The notes under the pieces were generated by a model. That model saw nothing but the letters and a program-made list of their open reading frames with translations. It was not told the origin of the DNA and ran no database searches. Made by a program: the position numbers and the translations under genes. DNA of 64,000 nt from Spirosoma luteum DSM 19990 (GTDB lineage Bacteria; Bacteroidota; Bacteroidia; Cytophagales; Spirosomataceae), in the NCBI RefSeq assembly GCF_000374065.1, contig NZ_KB893245.1, positions 1 through 64,000 of the forward strand, written 5' to 3'. Positions 58,908 to 64,000 of the stretch are shown in pieces (position 1 is the stretch's first letter; every line of letters starts with the position of its first letter).

Positions 58908-59840
58908 ATGGAAAAGCTCCCCCCTAACCGAAGGTCTTTTTTTAAAACAATGCTGGCCGGTGTACCCCTTGCGGCTGGCGCCGAAAGACTAGGGTTACCT
59001 GCGTCTGTAATGGGGCCAACTGGCGAAAAAGCCGACCATCTCCGCCTGAGCTGCAACCTTTATTCATTTAACGAGCCCCTAACAACTGGGCAAATGACAC
59101 TGGAGGAGGTCATCACATTTTGCGCTGAAATTGGCTTTGATGCCGTTGATCCAACGGGTTATTATTTTCCGAAATACCCGGTAGTGCCAGACGATAATTA
59201 CGTGTATCAGATTAAACGAAAGGCGTTTCGGCTGGGCCTCGACATAAGCGGAACGGGCGTCCGCAACGATTTCACGTTGCCCGATGCCGCCCGTCGAAAA
59301 GCGGAAGTTGAGTTGGTGACGAAATGGACGGACCTAGCCGCCAAACTTGGAGCACCCGTTATTCGAATTTTTGCCGGTACAGGTAAAGAACTGACGGTGG
59401 GCTATAATCGGGAAGAAGTTACGGGTTGGGCAGTCGAAGCTATTCGGGAATGTACGGACTATGCCGCCAAACGAGGAGTAATGATTGTGCTACAGAACCA
59501 CGCTGATTTTATCCAAACGGCCGATCATATCCTCGATATATTGCAACGGGTCAACTCCGAGTGGCTGGCCGTTAATCTGGATATTGGCAGTTTCCGGATT
59601 GGGGACCCCTACCAGCAGATTGCCCGTGTAGCTCCGTACGCAGCCACCTGGCAAATAAAAGAAAACATGTTCGTTGATGGCAAAGAAGTAGAAACCGACC
59701 TGAACAGGATTATGCAGATTGTGCGCGAATCTGGTTATCGGGGCTATCTGCCCATTGAAACACTTGGCAAGGGAGACCCCCGCCAGAAAGTACCGGCCTT
59801 TTACGAAAAAGTAAAAAAGGCGTTGACGGTCACTCAATAA
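58908..59840 (+). CDS. Sugar phosphate isomerase/epimerase-like protein, Tat-exported
   Basis: 310 residues. Twin-arginine signal NRRSFFKTMLAG at about 7-18, then AP endonuclease 2/xylose-isomerase-like TIM barrel: LSCNLYSFNEPLTTGQMTLEEVITFCAEIGFDAVDPTGYYFP, IRIFAGTG, VLQNHADFIQTADHILDIL, NLDIGSFR, and GYLPIETLGKGD near the C-terminus. Such exported members often act on sugar acids or keto-sugars. It lies 108 bases after susD and may belong to the same locus. Its last 7 bases overlap convergent dnaX. Confidence 0.87.
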   Translation: MEKLPPNRRSFFKTMLAGVPLAAGAERLGLPASVMGPTGEKADHLRLSCNLYSFNEPLTTGQMTLEEVITFCAEIGFDAVDPTGYYFPKYPVVPDDNYVYQIKRKAFRLGLDISGTGVRNDFTLPDAARRKAEVELVTKWTDLAAKLGAPVIRIFAGTGKELTVGYNREEVTGWAVEAIRECTDYAAKRGVMIVLQNHADFIQTADHILDILQRVNSEWLAVNLDIGSFRIGDPYQQIARVAPYAATWQIKENMFVDGKEVETDLNRIMQIVRESGYRGYLPIETLGKGDPRQKVPAFYEKVKKALTVTQ

Positions 59841-61756
59841 TCCACATCCAGGTTTAGCACCTTCCGCAACTCATGAAGGGCGGGGTTTTTCTGGGCCAGG
59901 AAATTGTACTTATCCTGCGAACTGTAAATCATCTTCTTGACTTCCTGTTGCGTTACAGTATGCTCTAGTTGGATCTGGCTGTTCTGGAGTTCATTTCGCA
60001 TATAGCCCAGTAATTCGGGTTTCAATTCAGTCAGGTAGCCCACCTGAAGTGTATTGTCAAGGTTGATATGGATAATTGCCCCCTCCAGCACCAGTTCCCG
60101 GTTGAGCACCAGTTGCTCCGTAGCGGAATCATTCTGCTGTTGCCGGATTTTAGCAAATGAGACCCATATATCCTGTAACTGCTCTAAATCGAATGGCTTG
60201 TCAGGGCGCGCTGGAGCGACTACCGCCGGAGTATCATCTGCCTGAGTAGTTTGCTTCACGGCCCCCGTTGTCAACGGTACCGTTGAACGCAGTTTGCTGG
60301 TGGCCGGGCGTTGCAGTGGGGTAATTTTCGGTTTAGCGGTAGCGGCTGGTTCCTGCGTCGTAATAGCACCTGGCGAAGCCATTATGTCTTTCACACTGGC
60401 GGCATCTGAATAGCCATTCTCCGTTACAGGCAACGCTTCTGCGGAGGCTTCTGCCAATACAGGGGCAGTGGCTACGTAGCCGTTGACCGGTTCACTCGTA
60501 ATTGGATGACTTTCTGTTAGTTGGGGGCCAGGATCAGGCTGGGGAGAGCTGGGCTTCGGATTGCCGTTTTTTTTTTCGGGACTGACCAATTCGACAGCAC
60601 CAGACTCTTTACCGTGAGCACCATTCAGCGGAAGGTCGGGCAAGGTTTCCCAGTTGAGCAGATTCCGCAGATTAGCCAGTTTCATCAGCCACAGTTCCGT
60701 GTGTAGTCGTTGGTCTTTGGCCTGCTTGTAATTCATGTCGCACTGCCCGCCCAGACTGAGTGCCGATAGCAAAAAGGACATCGGTGCCCGCGCCGACTGG
60801 TCAAGGTATTGTCGACGAACGTTTTCAGTTACCTGGAGTAACTGAACCGTGGCCGCATCCTTACAAACCAGTAAATCGCGAAAGTGCCGACACAGACCCA
60901 CCACAAACTGGTGCCCATCGAAACCCTTGCGCAGAATTTCATCAACCGTCAGGAGGCTTTGAGGTAGGCTGCCAGACAGCAGTAAATCGGTCAATTTAAA
61001 ATAGTAATCATAATCCAGAATGTGTAGGTTATCCAGCACTTCCTTGTACCGAATAACCCGGTCGGCGGCAAAGGTCACATTCAGGTCGAACATGGACAGG
61101 GCGTCGCGCAGACCGCCATCAGCTTTCTGGGCAATGAGGTCGAGGGCTTCGGGTTCGGCGGTAATGCCTTCCTTCTCCGAAATAGTTGCCAAATGACTGG
61201 CAATGTGCCCTGGCTGAATCCGGTTAAAATCGAAAATCTGACACCGCGACAGAATGGTTGGCAGAATCTTGTGCTTCTCCGTCGTGGCCAGAATAAAAAT
61301 GGCGTAGGCCGGTGGTTCTTCCAGCGTTTTTAAAAACGCGTTGAAAGCCGCCGACGAAAGCATGTGTACCTCGTCAATAATATAAATCTTGTATTTCCCT
61401 GACTGTGGCGGATAGCGTACCTGGTCAATCAGGTTCCGGATATCCTCAACCGAATTGTTGGAAGCGGCATCCAGTTCGTGAATATTAAAGGATGCGTTCT
61501 GATTGAAGCTCACGCATGACTCGCAGGTATCGCAGGCTTCTCCTTCGGCATTCAGGTTTTGGCAGTTGATGGTTTTGGCCAGGATGCGGGCACAAGTGGT
61601 CTTGCCAACTCCGCGAGGCCCGCAGAATAGAAACGCCGATGCTAAGTGATTGGTCTTGATGGCATTCTTGAGCGTAGTTGTAATGTGCTCCTGCCCCACC
61701 ACCGTATCGAAGGTAGCCGGGCGGTACTTGCGGGCCGAAACCACAAAATTTTCCAT
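59834..61756 (-). CDS. dnaX: DNA polymerase III subunit gamma/tau
   Basis: 640 residues from the ATG at 61756 (MENFVVSARKYRPATFDTVVGQ), the usual N-terminus; a longer frame to 61816 is unlikely. AAA+ clamp-loader: Walker A GPRGVGKTT near 46-54, zinc cysteines in CQNLNAEGEACDTCESC, Walker B IIDEVHML, sensor ATTEKHKILPTILSRCQ. A Pro/Ala-rich linker of about 150 residues separates it from a C-terminal tau-like domain. No internal tau/gamma frameshift site was identified. It converges with and overlaps the Tat-protein gene by 7 bases. Confidence 0.96.
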   Translation of the reverse strand: MENFVVSARKYRPATFDTVVGQEHITTTLKNAIKTNHLASAFLFCGPRGVGKTTCARILAKTINCQNLNAEGEACDTCESCVSFNQNASFNIHELDAASNNSVEDIRNLIDQVRYPPQSGKYKIYIIDEVHMLSSAAFNAFLKTLEEPPAYAIFILATTEKHKILPTILSRCQIFDFNRIQPGHIASHLATISEKEGITAEPEALDLIAQKADGGLRDALSMFDLNVTFAADRVIRYKEVLDNLHILDYDYYFKLTDLLLSGSLPQSLLTVDEILRKGFDGHQFVVGLCRHFRDLLVCKDAATVQLLQVTENVRRQYLDQSARAPMSFLLSALSLGGQCDMNYKQAKDQRLHTELWLMKLANLRNLLNWETLPDLPLNGAHGKESGAVELVSPEKKNGNPKPSSPQPDPGPQLTESHPITSEPVNGYVATAPVLAEASAEALPVTENGYSDAASVKDIMASPGAITTQEPAATAKPKITPLQRPATSKLRSTVPLTTGAVKQTTQADDTPAVVAPARPDKPFDLEQLQDIWVSFAKIRQQQNDSATEQLVLNRELVLEGAIIHINLDNTLQVGYLTELKPELLGYMRNELQNSQIQLEHTVTQQEVKKMIYSSQDKYNFLAQKNPALHELRKVLNLDVDY

Positions 61757-61847
61757 ACCGCAAGTTAGCACGGGCGGGTCGGATTTCAAATGGATTTGAT
61801 GGAGTGGCCAGAGCAAAGAACGTATGTGGGAAGGAGCATTCGTTTAC

Positions 61848-62645
61848 CTAAATCTCGCGACCACAGTGCGGACACATACGCTTCGACGGGTCTTTTCTGG
61901 TGCGTACCTGCTCCGTGAAACCGGATACCAGAATACCCGTTGGTAAGGCAAATAGACCGATGCCGACAATGGCTGAAATGCCTCCCAATAGCTTACCGAG
62001 GGGCGTAATGGGGAGGATGTCGCCGTAGCCGACAGTGGTCATTGCGCTTACTCCCCACCACATAGTGGCCGGAATGCTGGTGAATTTGTCGGGTTGAACC
62101 GGGTGCTCAACGAAATACATCACGCTGGATAGGATGATGAGCATAAATACTACAAAGGAGAGACTTAGGACGAGTTCCTCCTTTTTTTCTTCTACCACGC
62201 GCTGAATCATTCGGAACGCCTGGGAGTAACGGGATATGCGGAATAATCGAAAAATACGAAAGAGCCGCAAAATTCGTACTACACCTAGGTCAGTAGCGAA
62301 CAATGAGAAATAAAATGGGAAAATAGCCAGGAAGTCAATGATAGCCGAGGCCGAAACGATGTAGCGCAGCCTTCCTAAAATAGGGTGATGGTATTTTTCA
62401 TTCTCCACGCACACCCATACCCGCATCAGGTATTCGATAGAGAAAAAAAGGACGGAGAAAAGCTCGAAGTCAACAAATAGCTGTGCGTACCGCTGATTGT
62501 ATTCAGGCACGGTGTGAAGCACAATGGCAATGGCATTCAGGGTAATAATTGTAATGAGTACCAGATTGAAAACCAGGCTTATACCCCGGCGTTTACCGGC
62601 GGACGTTTCGAGTACACGGTAAAGAAGCTTACGTAGATGGAGCAT
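61848..62645 (-). CDS. Voltage-gated-type potassium channel (6TM) with a zinc-ribbon-like tail
   Basis: 265 residues. S1-S6 helices; S4 is a run of Arg-spaced residues (VRILRLFRIFRLFRISRYSQ) and the pore filter is TTVGYGD near 195-200. The N-terminal half matches the ion_trans family. The C-terminus ends KRMCPHCGREI; a single CxxC is short for a full zinc ribbon but may bind metal as a dimer. Expected in the inner membrane for K+ flux. A regulatory RCK domain is absent. Confidence 0.93.
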   Translation of the reverse strand: MLHLRKLLYRVLETSAGKRRGISLVFNLVLITIITLNAIAIVLHTVPEYNQRYAQLFVDFELFSVLFFSIEYLMRVWVCVENEKYHHPILGRLRYIVSASAIIDFLAIFPFYFSLFATDLGVVRILRLFRIFRLFRISRYSQAFRMIQRVVEEKKEELVLSLSFVVFMLIILSSVMYFVEHPVQPDKFTSIPATMWWGVSAMTTVGYGDILPITPLGKLLGGISAIVGIGLFALPTGILVSGFTEQVRTRKDPSKRMCPHCGREI

Positions 62646-62719
62646 GGCAGATTGGAGTCGTAAGGCGATGGTGCAAGCTACTCACCAAAACCTAAATTTG
62701 TCTCACCTATACTGCCTGA

Positions 62720-64000
62720 TTAAGGTAGAGAAACTGATTCATCGTTTGGCCGAATGCGTCGGTAATACCGTATGGTTAGCCCGGCAATAACTAAGGCAAT
62801 GAGGACCATGGCACCGGCAAAGAAGCCAATAATGGGTGCATTGACGAAAAGTAAAGCACGGCCCGCTAAATACGTTCCGCCAATGTCGCACAGGTTAACC
62901 AGAGCCATGTAGGTAGTAAACTGAGAGCCCTCTACTCCTTTTCGGCAAATACTCATCAGTACTGGCATGGCTGCGGCACTCACGGCCGGGTCCAGAAAAT
63001 ATAGCGCAACCAGTCCGTTTTGCGCAACCGAGTGTTGGACCCAAAAGCCCGAACCTATATTGAATCCAAGCAGGTAAACAACAGTACATCCCAGAACAAG
63101 GATCAACAGCCGCTGCGCTCCAAACCGATCAGCTAAATAGCCCCCCGCTAGTGCAACCACCGTTGCCAGTAACATGCCGTATGTTCCCGTCAGCACTGAC
63201 ACATCCGTATCCTGCCAGCCAAGTGCATTGATCAGATGGTAGTTGTAAGCCCGTATAAACAGAGAATTGCTGGTATAGGCCAGTAGAATGGCTCCAAAAA
63301 GCAATAGGCTTCGTCGGGTAAACAGGCCACGAAACAGCTCGGTAAACAGCCAACGGAAATCCGGTACGGGTTCAGGCGATTGGTTCTCTTTTACAGAAAC
63401 AAGCTGCCTATGGGGTAGTGACCGCCGGGAGAAGGTGGGCCATAAATTATCGCCGGGCATCTCCCGGATAAAGCCAGTTAACAGAACTCCTGTCAGCAGG
63501 AAGCCCATTTGCGCCAGTGCAGCTTCGTGAAATCCGTACCGACGCAGGATAGTAGCAAATACGGCCGCTCCAATGCCAGTACCAACCAGGTAACCTGCCC
63601 GCATGAACGCATTTACGCGTCCGCGTTCTCCGGCCGGTATGACCGTAATGGCCATCGCGTCTACACTGGCATCCTGAATGGCGGCAAACAGACTCCGCAG
63701 GCAAAATAACCAGGCCAGTGTACTTATTTGGGCAATGGGATTCTTAACCAACAATAGCATCGCAGAGGCTAGTAACGTCATTAACTGCGAGCCTACCACC
63801 CACGGCTTACGTCGGCCCATGGGTGAACCCTGAAAGCGGTCAATAAGGGGCCCCCAGATAAATTGAAAAGCCCAGGGTAAACCGATAATGGCTATAAACG
63901 ACCCGACTACATCTGGTCCAACACCTTCGGCGGTGAAGTAGTTGGCTAATGCTGTCAGATAAAACCCGGACGGAATACCCTGCATGACATACAGGTAGAA
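62720..64000 (-). CDS. AmpG-like MFS permease, N-terminus cut by the window edge
   Basis: At least 421 residues; the frame stays open to the window edge (coding FYLYV before the first visible Met at 63985), so the true start is outside. MFS fold with about 12 helices; the N-terminal half is AmpG/SLC33-like: GIPSGFYLTALANYFTAEGVGPDVVG, GLPWAFQFIWGPLIDRF, GRRKPWVV and FAAIQDASVDAMAI. AmpG imports GlcNAc-anhMurNAc-peptides for murein recycling; other SLC33-like substrates are possible. No ampD or nagZ is visible. Confidence 0.85.
   Translation of the reverse strand, partial: FYLYVMQGIPSGFYLTALANYFTAEGVGPDVVGSFIAIIGLPWAFQFIWGPLIDRFQGSPMGRRKPWVVGSQLMTLLASAMLLLVKNPIAQISTLAWLFCLRSLFAAIQDASVDAMAITVIPAGERGRVNAFMRAGYLVGTGIGAAVFATILRRYGFHEAALAQMGFLLTGVLLTGFIREMPGDNLWPTFSRRSLPHRQLVSVKENQSPEPVPDFRWLFTELFRGLFTRRSLLLFGAILLAYTSNSLFIRAYNYHLINALGWQDTDVSVLTGTYGMLLATVVALAGGYLADRFGAQRLLILVLGCTVVYLLGFNIGSGFWVQHSVAQNGLVALYFLDPAVSAAAMPVLMSICRKGVEGSQFTTYMALVNLCDIGGTYLAGRALLFVNAPIIGFFAGAMVLIALVIAGLTIRYYRRIRPNDESVSLP

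Noticed and set aside
59834-61756. Search for a dnaX tau/gamma frameshift or slippery A-rich site
   Set aside because: I did not find an A AAA AAG-type site with an adjacent SD or hairpin in the expected region, so no gamma form is claimed.

Overview
The window looks like a chromosomal segment of a member of the Bacteroidota, most plausibly order Cytophagales (Spirosoma-like). The reasons are a SusC/SusD pair, a second TonB receptor paired with a DUF4249 lipoprotein, the gliding lipoprotein GldB, a Bacteroidetes-type arginine decarboxylase, a fused DAHP synthase/chorismate mutase, S46 and S9 peptidases, scarce Shine-Dalgarno sequences, and several promoters of the TTTG-N19..21-TAnnTTTG type. 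Genus-level placement is an inference. I see no phage, insertion sequence or CRISPR array; the content is mostly housekeeping with a few accessory islands.

Layout. 1-637: 3' end of a 23S rRNA gene, 5S rRNA and a terminator. 705-8165: LOG-family hydrolase, muropeptide ligase Mpl, arginine decarboxylase, a small lipoprotein, a GmhB-like phosphatase and valyl-tRNA synthetase. 8166-11585: a DUF72 protein, then hisH-hisA-hisF preceded by a complete attenuation region: promoter, 15-residue leader peptide with three consecutive His codons, and a terminator/antiterminator pair. 11605-19776: an outer-membrane barrel, gldB, an MsbA-like ABC exporter, a Fur-family regulator, a membrane-anchored MutS-like ATPase, prfB with its programmed +1 frameshift, and an SGNH hydrolase. 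19781-25372: membrane protein, LytTR regulator, rhomboid protease, polyprenyl synthase, a DUF6089-like barrel, a yeast-type cytosine deaminase and a Nudix hydrolase. 25468-31235: secreted protein, S9 peptidase, DinB protein and an S46 (DPP7-like) peptidase. 31395-41689: outer-membrane protein, NDH-2, TonB receptor/DUF4249 pair, AroF-CM, proline dehydrogenase, LspA and an OmpA-family lipoprotein. 41958-45787: a sugar-lactone/DUF1080 cluster. 46105-46181: tRNA-Asp. 46336-53767: GNAT, dipeptide epimerase, rhodanese-thioredoxin fusion, amidohydrolase, and the overlapping string M16 peptidase - MNT - HEPN - ispF, then a TPR-like protein. 54070-59840: SusC, SusD and a Tat-exported sugar isomerase-like protein. 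59834-64000: dnaX, a voltage-gated-type K+ channel and an AmpG-like permease cut by the window edge.

The most interesting items are the his attenuator at 9103-9289 (apparently with a leaderless leader-peptide mRNA), the overlap of a MNT/HEPN toxin-antitoxin-like pair with the isoprenoid gene ispF, a set of very long perfect hairpins with three-base loops at convergent gene ends (two contain the upstream gene's stop codon), and two loopless perfect palindromes of 38 and 40 bp between co-directional genes. Mpl, the dipeptide epimerase and the AmpG-like permease together suggest murein recycling, although they are not adjacent.
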